The notes beneath the pieces were generated by a model. The model made no database searches. It was not told the origin of the DNA and saw nothing but the letters and a program-made list of their open reading frames with translations. Both the position numbers and the translations under genes were made by a program. A stretch of 7,235 nt of DNA from DATAPE01 sp034667545 (GTDB lineage: Bacteria; Actinomycetota; CADDZG01; WHSQ01), in assembly GCA_034667545.1 (NCBI GenBank), contig JAXDJR010000131.1:1-7235 (forward strand), given 5' to 3'. Below are positions 1 to 5,369 of the stretch, one piece after another; position 1 is the stretch's first letter; every line of letters starts with the position of its first letter.

Positions 1-154
1 ATCTGGAGCTCCTCAGAGTCGAGTGTGGCATCAGGCGGTGGGTGACGACTCTTGTTCTCCGATAGCTGGGCGTGCCAACAATGTGATTCAGGAGGTCGTT
101 CCGGCATTGCCTCGCCTGTCCGCTCCAACTTGACCTGATGGAGTCAGGCTTACG
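1..154. other. Upstream region of the AraC-family gene
   Basis: No supported gene is seen here. A plus-strand frame open from the window edge to a stop near 63 could be the tail of an upstream gene, but it is too short to judge. Near the downstream gene there is a small inverted repeat, CCTGA (134-138) and TCAGG (144-148) with a 5-base spacer. It overlaps the weak Shine-Dalgarno sequence (AGG at 146-148, six bases before the ATG). It could be a regulator half-site pair or a hairpin hiding the ribosome site. Five base pairs is also easily chance. Confidence 0.4.
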
Positions 155-1000
155 ATGAATCGCGTGTCCGAATCCTTCTCGAGTGGCTCTGAAGAGTTCG
201 TATCGACGAGTATCGCCGGTGTTGTCTTGTCTGATGTCAGATTTCCGCCGATGACAGCCATGGCAGAGCACGAGCACCCAAGGAACTGCGTGGTCATCTT
301 GCTCGAAGGCGACATCGATCTGTCAGTGTCGGGGACGCGGCTATTAGCCACCACGTCACAGCTGCGGTCATTGCCGGCAGGCGAACCTCATGCCACCGGC
401 TTCGGGGCCGACGGTGCAAGGGTGATTAGCGCGGAGATCGAGGACGAAGCACCTCTTTTCCGCAACGGGCCCGTTAGCTCCCTGCTGGGTCGCGTGAGCG
501 ATGTTCGGCATCCCGGGATCGCAACGGTCGCGTGGCAGATGGTGCGTGAGATAAGGGAGCCCGATGCCGTCACCGGCCTAGCGCTCGAGTCTCACCTTTT
601 GCATCTGCTCGCGGGCGCAGTTCGGCTCGCGAACGGAGCAGAAGCCCGACCCGGTACACCGGCCTGGCTAGTAGAGGCCCACGACCTCATCCATGACCGT
701 TTCCTGGAGGATCTGCGAGTCGGCTATATCGCAGAAACTGTGGGGATCCATCCGGTCCATCTCGCGCGGCGCTTCCGAGTTGTCTACGGAGCGTCACTGG
801 GTGATTACCTGCGCAGGCTGCGTCTCGGTTGGGCTGCCTCACGGCTTCTCGGCTCGGATGATCCGATCTCGATGATCGCGAGTCAGGCTGGTTTCTCGGA
901 CCAGGCCCACTTCACTCGCGCGTTCTCCCGGTATGCGGGGCAGCCGCCGAACCGATTCCGCAAGAGCCGGCTGGGCGCCAGTTCTTCCGCGTTGAACTAG
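155..1000 (+). CDS. AraC-family transcriptional regulator with N-terminal cupin-like sensor domain
   Basis: The 281-residue protein is a likely cytoplasmic DNA-binding regulator. Residues about 20-100 look like a small cupin-type ligand domain: HEH at 39-41, a beta-rich stretch with EGDIDLSVSG at 51-60, then PAGEPHATGFGADGARV at 75-90. The C-terminal part carries the two helix-turn-helix units of the AraC/XylS family. The first is at about 186-210 (VGYIAETVGIHPVHLARRF), the second at about 236-262 (ISMIASQAGFSDQAHFTRAF), ending in the typical GQPPNRFRK. The length is normal for the family. The ATG at 155 has only a weak ribosome site (AGG six bases upstream; GGAG eleven bases upstream). The gene is not in an obvious operon, and its stop overlaps that of the convergent secreted-protein gene. 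The ligand and target genes cannot be told from sequence. The family call is firm. Confidence 0.93.
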   Translation: MNRVSESFSSGSEEFVSTSIAGVVLSDVRFPPMTAMAEHEHPRNCVVILLEGDIDLSVSGTRLLATTSQLRSLPAGEPHATGFGADGARVISAEIEDEAPLFRNGPVSSLLGRVSDVRHPGIATVAWQMVREIREPDAVTGLALESHLLHLLAGAVRLANGAEARPGTPAWLVEAHDLIHDRFLEDLRVGYIAETVGIHPVHLARRFRVVYGASLGDYLRRLRLGWAASRLLGSDDPISMIASQAGFSDQAHFTRAFSRYAGQPPNRFRKSRLGASSSALN

Positions 1001-1515
1001 CCCTTCACCTGAACATTTCCCTGTACGTCCCAAGGCCCGAACCTCGGCAGGTTTGGGCTGGCGCAGAAGGCTTCATTGGCTGCCGCGTCACCAAAGCCCA
1101 TCAAAGAAGACTGGTCTGGCGAGGCAGCGGCACCTTCACCGTTGTCGAACACCTGAAACCATCCATAGGAACCCACTTCCACAGTTGGATCGTTGCTGGA
1201 GAGAATCAATCCGCCGATCTTGGCTCGATAGCCGTCGTACACGTTCATGCAAGTCACCCGCCCCGTGAAGCGGGAGGTGGCTCCATCGAAACGCTGGTGA
1301 TACTCAAAGCTACCGCTGACGATCCCATCAGTAGTCTTCCGCGAGGTGAACGTCAATGGTTGGCTGATCACCGGCGCTCCAAACACCTCAGGTCCAATCG
1401 TCCAGTGCACTCCGCCCGTGGCGCTCATAGCCGACCCAGACGCATTTGCGATCCCCGGTGCCAACAGCAATGCAAAGACGACCAAAAACCTGACAGCTCT
1501 TTTGCACAAGCGCAT
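997..1515 (-). CDS. Small secreted protein of unknown function (DNGEG-motif type)
   Basis: The 172-residue protein starts with a classical Sec signal peptide: a basic start MRLCKRAVR, a hydrophobic core FLVVFALLLAPG, and probable cleavage after ANA near residue 26. The mature part of about 146 residues is probably beta-rich. It contains SATGGVHW (31-38), a SFEYHQRF strand (69-76), GRVTCMNV (85-92), FQVFDNGEG (120-128), PDQSSLMG (133-140) and a late FC (150-151); the last part reads WDVQGNVQVKG. Cys89 and Cys151 could form a disulfide. This order of motifs is familiar from uncharacterised secreted proteins of actinobacteria and related soil bacteria, but no biochemical role is known to me. The ATG at 1515 has an AGGAGG ribosome site four bases upstream (about 1520-1525). 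The gene is transcribed alone, converging on the AraC-type gene. Confidence 0.82.
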   Translation of the reverse strand: MRLCKRAVRFLVVFALLLAPGIANASGSAMSATGGVHWTIGPEVFGAPVISQPLTFTSRKTTDGIVSGSFEYHQRFDGATSRFTGRVTCMNVYDGYRAKIGGLILSSNDPTVEVGSYGWFQVFDNGEGAAASPDQSSLMGFGDAAANEAFCASPNLPRFGPWDVQGNVQVKG

Positions 1516-1574
1516 GGATCCTCCTCTTCCATTTCACTCCTAGGCGCTCACGTTAGAGAAGTTCAACAAGCCGG

Positions 1575-1588
1575 TCTTGCACGCAAGA
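1575..1588. promoter_or_regulatory. 14-base palindrome upstream of the secreted-protein gene
   Basis: The site reads TCTTGC-AC-GCAAGA, a perfect 6-bp inverted repeat with a 2-base centre. It lies about 60 bases upstream of the minus-strand start at 1515. A short palindrome at this distance suits a dimeric repressor or activator operator. It is too tight for an RNA hairpin in its perfect form. No regulator can be assigned; the AraC-type protein nearby would more usually bind direct repeats. Confidence 0.35.
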
Positions 1589-1825
1589 GGCGCGTCTTTG
1601 CCACGGTCTAGCTCCCGGCAGAACGACCATCCCAATGAGTCGCGCTCGTAGTCAGACGTGGTGCCTCTCGTTCATGGGGCTCGCTGGGTGTAGAAATCAG
1701 ACGCACCAGCTCGCTCTGTTGAACTGGGGAGCTTGCTACGTCTCCCGACGTATGCCTACGCGCAAGCTCGTATGCCATCTAAGCGCGCTCCGCGGGGAGG
1801 CCCCGGGTTGAGTAGAGAAAGCGGT

Positions 1826-1871
1826 CCCCTCAGACGGTGACGCGGACTAGCCCAGCCGTCATCGTCTGGGG
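1826..1871. other. Long GC-rich inverted repeat (candidate structured RNA or operator)
   Basis: CAGACGGTGACG (1831-1842) can pair with CGTCATCGTCTG (1857-1868), giving twelve pairs with a single G-U across a 14-base loop. Three more C-G pairs (1827-1829 with 1869-1871) form if T1830 is bulged out. No T-run follows on the plus strand (GAGGGTGTTC), and only a weak CTTTCTCT follows on the minus strand, so a standard terminator is not favoured. It sits about 125 bases upstream of the repeat-protein start and could belong to its leader or control region. Confidence 0.5.
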
Positions 1872-1995
1872 AGGGTGTTCGCTGGATGGAGGGTCATTCA
1901 TCGCGACTGCATTCAGGTATCAGGACGAAAAAGTCGATTAGGGCTGTAAGGAATTCGTAGAGGAGAGATCCTCGCCAAGGATCGGAGGCTCAAAT

Positions 1996-2883
1996 ATGGG
2001 TAGCTTCAAGGATTCGGTCAAACCTCAGGCATGGCTCTCGCTTGCCGTGGTCATCATCGGGGGGACTGCCGTGATCGGTTCGGCAGCCGCAGCGCCAGCT
2101 CACAAGTGCAACGGGAGCGTCGTCACGATCCTGGGAACCCCTAATGCAGATGTCATCCGGGGCACTACCGGACGCGATGTGATCAGCGGTCTGGGTGGCG
2201 ATGACAAGATCCTCGGCAAAGGGGGCAAGGACCTGATCTGTGGCGACACAGGACGCGACAAGATCTTCGGCGGCCGTGGTCGGGACCTGATCTTCGGAGG
2301 CAGGTCTCGTGACCGCTTAGAGGGTGGCTATGGGGCGGATCAACTGTTGGGCGGGAAAAAAGTTGACGTGTTGATCGGTGATGCGGGCGGGGACAGGCTG
2401 AATGGCAATCACGGCCATGACAGCCTCTTCGGCGGGCCGGGCGTTGACAAGCTCTTCGGGGGAAAGGGCAACGACACCCTTTGGGGTGGCGGTGGAAACG
2501 ACATCCTCGACGGCAGCAACGGGTCTGACTCGCTCAATGGAGGTCGTGGTCAGGCAGACGTTGCCTCCTTCGCCGGCACGAGTCCTTCCGTGATCAACCT
2601 CACAACCAAGACGGGCAAGAACGGGTTCGGAACCGACAGCTTGAAGAGCATCGAAGGAGCGATCGGCTCCCGCGGCGCTGACATCATGATCGGCAGCCCC
2701 CGGGCGAACATGCTTGCTGGGCGACTCGGCGCCGACAAGATCTGGGGACGTCGAGGAAACGACCTCCTTCAAGGGGAGCGGGGCCGTGATTCCCTGAACG
2801 GCGGGAGAGGCACGGACACTATCGATGGAGGGCCCGGCGTGGACGTGTGCGTCAAGGGCGAGAACGTCACGTCCTGCCCTTAA
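1996..2883 (+). CDS. Secreted RTX-like nonapeptide-repeat (hemolysin-type calcium-binding) protein
   Basis: The 295-residue protein begins with a Sec signal peptide: a hydrophobic stretch at about 11-30, then AAAPAHKC, with cleavage likely near residue 33-35. The rest is almost wholly GGxGxDxUx nonapeptides, the calcium-binding beta-roll repeat. Fifteen consecutive units run from residue 47 to 181 and seven more from 224 to 286. Between them, residues 183-223 form a spacer (DVASFAGTSPSVINLT, then TDSLKSIEGAIG) of the kind that often joins such blocks. Many variable positions are Arg or Lys. Cysteines lie at 38, 82, 285 and 294; the last two frame the C-terminal CVKGENVTSCP. There is no enzyme or toxin domain, and the export signal is N-terminal rather than the C-terminal type I signal of classical RTX toxins. 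A GGAGG ribosome site is seven bases before the ATG. A role as an extracellular calcium-dependent structural or adhesive protein is inference. Confidence 0.9.
   Translation: MGSFKDSVKPQAWLSLAVVIIGGTAVIGSAAAAPAHKCNGSVVTILGTPNADVIRGTTGRDVISGLGGDDKILGKGGKDLICGDTGRDKIFGGRGRDLIFGGRSRDRLEGGYGADQLLGGKKVDVLIGDAGGDRLNGNHGHDSLFGGPGVDKLFGGKGNDTLWGGGGNDILDGSNGSDSLNGGRGQADVASFAGTSPSVINLTTKTGKNGFGTDSLKSIEGAIGSRGADIMIGSPRANMLAGRLGADKIWGRRGNDLLQGERGRDSLNGGRGTDTIDGGPGVDVCVKGENVTSCP
2134..2538 (+). repeat. Tandem 27-base coding repeats, block 1 (15 nonapeptide units)
   Basis: Residues 47-181 of the encoded protein divide without any gap into fifteen 9-residue units, each with Gly at position 1 and, in every unit, Asp at position 6. 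Examples are GGRGRDLIF, GGKGNDTLW and GGGGNDILD. The DNA copies have diverged, so this is an old protein repeat rather than a recent DNA expansion. Confidence 0.88.
2665..2853 (+). repeat. Tandem 27-base coding repeats, block 2 (7 nonapeptide units)
   Basis: Residues 224-286 form seven 9-residue units in strict register, from GSRGADIMI to GGPGVDVCV. The second unit (GSPRANMLA) has lost the Asp at position 6 and so probably does not bind calcium in the usual way. The final unit contains Cys285. Confidence 0.85.
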
Positions 2884-2946
2884 GCATCTTCGGATAGAGG
2901 CAGACAGCATCGCTCGAGTCGAGCAAGCGGCACCAGGCGGGGGAAC

Positions 2947-3002
2947 GAGCGGCGCACTCCGGTGTATCGGTATGCGCCGCTCCACTTCTGCCCTTTTCTT
3001 CT
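2947..3002 (+). terminator. Probable intrinsic terminator of the repeat-protein gene
   Basis: GAGCGGCGCA (2947-2956) pairs perfectly with TGCGCCGCTC (2973-2982), ten base pairs. The 16-base loop can add an inner CCG/CGG stem (2959-2961 with 2968-2970). A pyrimidine- and T-rich stretch follows (CTTCTGCCCTTTTCTTCT to about 3002). The hairpin starts 63 bases after the stop at 2883. The opposite strand lacks a T-run, so it mainly serves the plus strand, though it may also stop transcripts of the convergent gene ending at 3041. Confidence 0.55.
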
Positions 3003-3040
3003 GCGGCGGATCGTGCGCGCGCCAGCGCCCATGCCTCAGT

Positions 3041-3349
3041 TCAGGAAGAGGACGAGGTGCGGCGAGAGGAGCGCAGATCTTCCTTGTGGCGAAGGTAGCG
3101 GGCGGCGTCGCCGTAAGTCGCCCGGCCGGGGAGCCCGAGATCATCGCAATACATGGGAGGAAGGTGCTCGGTGCAATCCCACAACTCTTCAGTCAGCCAC
3201 TCAAGGCGCGCCTGAGCACCTTCCACCGCGGTCAGATAGGCGGGATATGAGGGGAGCTCGACTTCCCCCGTTTCCAGATAGTCGATCAATGCCTTCTTAA
3301 GGTAGTCGGGCGCACGGACCGCGGGCCGACCATCAAAGTTGTATGTCAA
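3041..3349 (-). CDS. Small hypothetical protein, unknown function
   Basis: The protein has 102 residues with the preferred start. I do not recognise the family. It starts MTYNFDGRPAVRAP, continues with a likely helix (15-27, YLKKALIDYLETG) and a second, longer one (36-58, ending EWLTEELWDC), then PPMYCDD (64-70). The tail is basic and serine-rich (RSSRRTSSSS). Cysteines are at 59 and 68. There is no signal peptide or membrane segment, so it is probably cytoplasmic. I chose the TTG at 3349 because GGAGGG lies five bases upstream and a good promoter lies just before that. The longer frame from a TTG at 3400 has no ribosome site, and its first codon lies within the -35 element. The gene follows the CxxC protein gene on the same strand but seems to have its own promoter. 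Confidence 0.65.
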   Translation of the reverse strand: MTYNFDGRPAVRAPDYLKKALIDYLETGEVELPSYPAYLTAVEGAQARLEWLTEELWDCTEHLPPMYCDDLGLPGRATYGDAARYLRHKEDLRSSRRTSSSS

Positions 3350-3354
3350 ATATG

Positions 3355-3400
3355 CCCTCCCGATTCCACAATCTATATCAGAAGGCTCAAATCGGCACAA
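3355..3400 (-). promoter_or_regulatory. Promoter and ribosome site of the 3041-3349 gene
   Basis: Reading the minus strand, TTGTGC (3400-3395) and TATAGA (3377-3372) are 17 bases apart, matching the housekeeping sigma -35/-10 pattern. Transcription would start near 3365, leaving a short leader with GGAGGG (3360-3355) five bases before the TTG at 3349. This arrangement is the main reason for preferring the shorter protein. Confidence 0.55.
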
Positions 3401-3474
3401 GGGGACGAACGCGACGGGGGAGAGGCGTCAGCCTGAGGGCAAGGGGGTTCGAACGGTGGAGAGGAGCTTCGGAG

Positions 3475-3795
3475 CTAGAAGGCCCCCCGAAGACCGATCA
3501 CCCGCTGGGACGCGTCGAGCCGTAGCCCCATCCCATTGCAGCGCTCGCACAGGCCGCCACGACAGTCTTCACAGCCACGGGCGTCGCAGCGCAGGCAGAA
3601 CCCGAGGCCCTCGCAGCCTTCGCATGAGTTTCCTTCCGCGTGGCTTGCCAACCAGGTCGTGATGAATGTCACCGATCCAGCCTGAGCGGATGGTCCCTCC
3701 GTAAGAGCGTGGGCCGCCCGCGGCAATCTCGCTCCCAGCGATGTGACGGGGCGCAAAGCGTCGGACTTGGATCGTGGGCTCTTGGCTGACGACAT
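3475..3795 (-). CDS. Small protein with four CxxC pairs (DnaJ-like zinc-finger motif)
   Basis: The 106-residue protein has a basic, probably disordered N-terminus (about 1-40). Its core holds eight cysteines in four evenly spaced CxxC pairs: C58/C61, C67/C70, C75/C78 and C83/C86. Three of the pairs are followed by a glycine pattern (CEGCEGLG, CEDCRGG, CERCNGMG), as in the CxxCxGxG repeats of the DnaJ cysteine-rich domain. The gaps between pairs are shorter than in DnaJ, and there is no J domain. It could bind two zinc ions, or iron, and act in thiol chemistry or as a protein- or nucleic-acid-binding module. The ATG at 3795 has GAGGAGG seven bases upstream, which supports a real gene. It reads away from the persulfide dioxygenase-like gene, sharing a gap of about 144 bases. 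The function is unknown. Confidence 0.75.
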   Translation of the reverse strand: MSSAKSPRSKSDALRPVTSLGARLPRAAHALTEGPSAQAGSVTFITTWLASHAEGNSCEGCEGLGFCLRCDARGCEDCRGGLCERCNGMGLRLDASQRVIGLRGAF

Positions 3796-3893
3796 GCCTG
3801 TGCCTCCTCACTAGAAGATGGTCCTTGCCTTGTCTGTATCGGCCCGACCCTCAGCATCTTTAGACAGTCGTTGCGACACGGAACTGAACGAAG

Positions 3894-3918
3894 CCTCCAA
3901 AGGCGTGCAGCCTGGAGG
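3894..3918 (+). promoter_or_regulatory. Leader hairpin upstream of the metallo-hydrolase gene
   Basis: CCTCCA (3894-3899) pairs with TGGAGG (3913-3918), and GGC (3902-3904) with GCC (3910-3912). This makes nine pairs with a 2-base bulge and a 5-base loop. The right arm contains the only strong Shine-Dalgarno-like GGAGG in the leader, 21 bases before the chosen ATG, too far to serve it. The element could be a regulator site between the two divergent genes or a structured leader. Confidence 0.4.
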
Positions 3919-3939
3919 ACTGTTGCGTATCGTCGAGAG

Positions 3940-5334
3940 ATGTTCTTCACACAGTTCCATCTCGAGAGTCTGGGCCATGCTTCCTATCTCGTTGGGGATG
4001 ATGATTCCGGGCAAGCACTCATATTGGATCCGCGCCGCGACGTTGATATCTATTTCGAGGCGGCACGGAATGCCGGATTGCGGATCAGCTATGCCCTCGA
4101 TAGTCACGGGCACAACGACTACTTAAGCGGTTTGGCCGAGCTGCGACAGCGTGCTGACGTCGAGCTTCTGGGTTATGCCGGCGGCGACTACGGATACGAA
4201 CACACACCGGTCCATGACGGTGATCGCATCTCGCTCGGCGACGTTACGGTCCAGATCCTTCACACGCCGGGACACACGCCCGAACACGTCAGTTTGCTCA
4301 TCTTCGAGGGCGCGAACGCGTCCGAACCTGCGCTGATGTTGTCGGGAGGCGCTGTCCTCGTGGGGGACCTTGCCCGCCCCGATCTGCTGGGCGGCGAAGA
4401 TCAAGCTCGCGCGGCTGCCGTCGAGTATTGCCACACCATTCAAGAAAAGATCCTGTTTCAGTTGCCGGGGTATCTAGAGATCTTTCCAACCCATGTGGCT
4501 GGCTCGCTGTGTGGAGGAAACATCGGAAGCCGGCTCTCCACGACCCTCGGATACGAACAGAAGACAAACGCGATCCTGGCACGAGTTACTTCGTCTGAGG
4601 GTTTCGTCGAGGAATGCATCCGTCTCGACAACCTGCCGGCGGTCCCCCCCTACTGGAAACGGATGCGATCGCAGAATATGAACGGTGTCGCGCCGCTGGG
4701 TGTCCTGCGGGAACCTCCAGCACTGAAGCCAGATCAGTTCGAAGCCGAGATGGCTGGCGGAGCACTGGTACTGGACACGCGCGAGGTTGAGGCCTTCGGC
4801 GGGGCGCATATCCCCGGCGCTTTGAACGTCGGACTGAGCTCGTCGTTCTCGACGTGGGCGGGCACTTTCGTACCTGATGGAGCTCGGGTCCTCCTGATAC
4901 TTCGTGCCCCCTCGGATCTGTGGGAAGCAACGTGGCAACTTCTGCGCGTTGGCTATCCGCTTCCGGCCGGGTGGCTTTCTGGTGGCATGGCTGCGTGGCG
5001 GGCGGCGGCCAAGCCGCTTGTATCCACACGCCAGATGACTGTCCATGAATTGCACAAGGACCTGGCCAGCGAGAGCCTTCGAGTGTTGGATGTGCGCCAG
5101 CCTGCTGAATGGGCCGACGGCCACATTCCTGACGCGCAGTTCATCACCGGCGCCCAATTGCCCCAGCGCATAGACGAGGTCCCGCGCGACGAGGTGGTCG
5201 CGGTGATCTGCGGCACGGGTTACCGATCGTCAGCCTCCGGAAGTTTGCTCCGTCAACAAGGCTACGAGCGGGTGGTCAACGTTATCGGCGGTATGAGCGC
5301 CTGGAACAGCGCAGGCTTCGAGCAGGAGCAGTAA
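3940..5334 (+). CDS. Metallo-beta-lactamase-fold hydrolase (persulfide dioxygenase-like) fused to two rhodanese domains
   Basis: The 464-residue cytoplasmic protein has a metallo-beta-lactamase fold at about 1-215. Metal-ligand motifs are SHGHNDY (His56, His58, Asp60), HTPGHT (His112), VGDLARPD (Asp143) and FPTHVAGSLCGG (His185), the ETHE1/persulfide dioxygenase-like pattern. The position after Asp60 is Tyr61 instead of His, as also occurs in this fused subfamily. Rhodanese domain 1 (about 262-356) has LVLDTREVEAFGGAHIPGA but no catalytic Cys; its loop reads LILRAPSDLW. Rhodanese domain 2 (about 367-460) has LDVRQPAEWADGHIPDA and an intact loop CGTGYRS with Cys424. The likely role is oxidation or transfer of sulfane sulfur from persulfides; the substrate is inferred. 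The ATG at 3940 is chosen because MFFTQFHLESLGHASYLVGD is the family N-terminus; its ribosome site is weak (GAGAG adjacent). A longer TTG start at 3871 would add 23 atypical residues. Confidence 0.9.
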   Translation: MFFTQFHLESLGHASYLVGDDDSGQALILDPRRDVDIYFEAARNAGLRISYALDSHGHNDYLSGLAELRQRADVELLGYAGGDYGYEHTPVHDGDRISLGDVTVQILHTPGHTPEHVSLLIFEGANASEPALMLSGGAVLVGDLARPDLLGGEDQARAAAVEYCHTIQEKILFQLPGYLEIFPTHVAGSLCGGNIGSRLSTTLGYEQKTNAILARVTSSEGFVEECIRLDNLPAVPPYWKRMRSQNMNGVAPLGVLREPPALKPDQFEAEMAGGALVLDTREVEAFGGAHIPGALNVGLSSSFSTWAGTFVPDGARVLLILRAPSDLWEATWQLLRVGYPLPAGWLSGGMAAWRAAAKPLVSTRQMTVHELHKDLASESLRVLDVRQPAEWADGHIPDAQFITGAQLPQRIDEVPRDEVVAVICGTGYRSSASGSLLRQQGYERVVNVIGGMSAWNSAGFEQEQ

Positions 5335-5365
5335 AGCAAAAGATCTGGGAGCCTGCGTAGCCCCC
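5333..5365 (-). terminator. Intrinsic terminator of the HtrA gene
   Basis: On the minus strand GGGGGCT (5365-5359) pairs with GGCTCCC (5353-5347), seven pairs including two G-U, around a 5-base loop. The T-rich AGATCTTTTGCTTT follows directly. The hairpin begins five bases after the protease stop. The T-run reaches the stop codon of the convergent metallo-hydrolase gene, so the whole 35-base gap is used. On the plus strand there is no T-run. Confidence 0.6.
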
Positions 5366-5369
5366 GCTC

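Larger units (their letters stand above)
1516..1995. other. 480-base intergenic region between divergent secreted-protein genes
   Basis: This gap separates two genes reading outwards, so both promoters should lie here. I could not pick a convincing -35/-10 pair for either. No protein gene is supported. The longest short frame (1635-1811, +, 58 codons) has no ribosome site and no recognisable content. The region is rich in inverted repeats: a bulged 8-bp stem at 1683-1710, GGGAG/CTCCC at 1727-1746, TACGT/ACGTA at 1737-1752, CGGGG/CCCCG at 1793-1805, the strong stem at 1826-1871, and GATCCT/AGGATC at 1967-1983 just before the ribosome site of the downstream gene. The 8-base word CGTATGCC occurs twice, 20 bases apart (1749 and 1769). 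This could be regulatory DNA, a structured leader or a small RNA. Confidence 0.5.

Noticed and set aside
130..156. TTGACC and TACGAT as a promoter for the AraC-type gene
   Set aside because: The spacing is only 15 bases and transcription would begin inside the coding region, after the chosen ATG.
1635..1811. Plus-strand open frame of 58 codons starting ATG AGT CGC
   Set aside because: It has no ribosome site, no recognisable motif and an unusual composition, and it overlaps several inverted repeats. It is likely a chance frame in GC-rich DNA.
2134..2853. CRISPR-like or recent satellite repeat
   Set aside because: The 27-base periodicity is fully explained by diverged protein nonapeptides. 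There are no identical repeats or spacers.
2912..2924. GCTCGA-G-TCGAGC inverted repeat as the terminator of the repeat-protein gene
   Set aside because: With a usable loop only four base pairs remain and no T-run follows. The 10-bp stem at 2947-2982 is a better candidate.
2317..3144. Long minus-strand open frame (275 codons) opposite the repeat-protein gene
   Set aside because: It is a shadow of the repeated GGxGxD coding sequence on the plus strand. It crosses the terminator hairpin and has no protein-like motif.
4474..5157. Minus-strand open frame of 227 codons inside the metallo-hydrolase gene
   Set aside because: It lies wholly opposite a gene with clear catalytic motifs and has no domain features or ribosome site.
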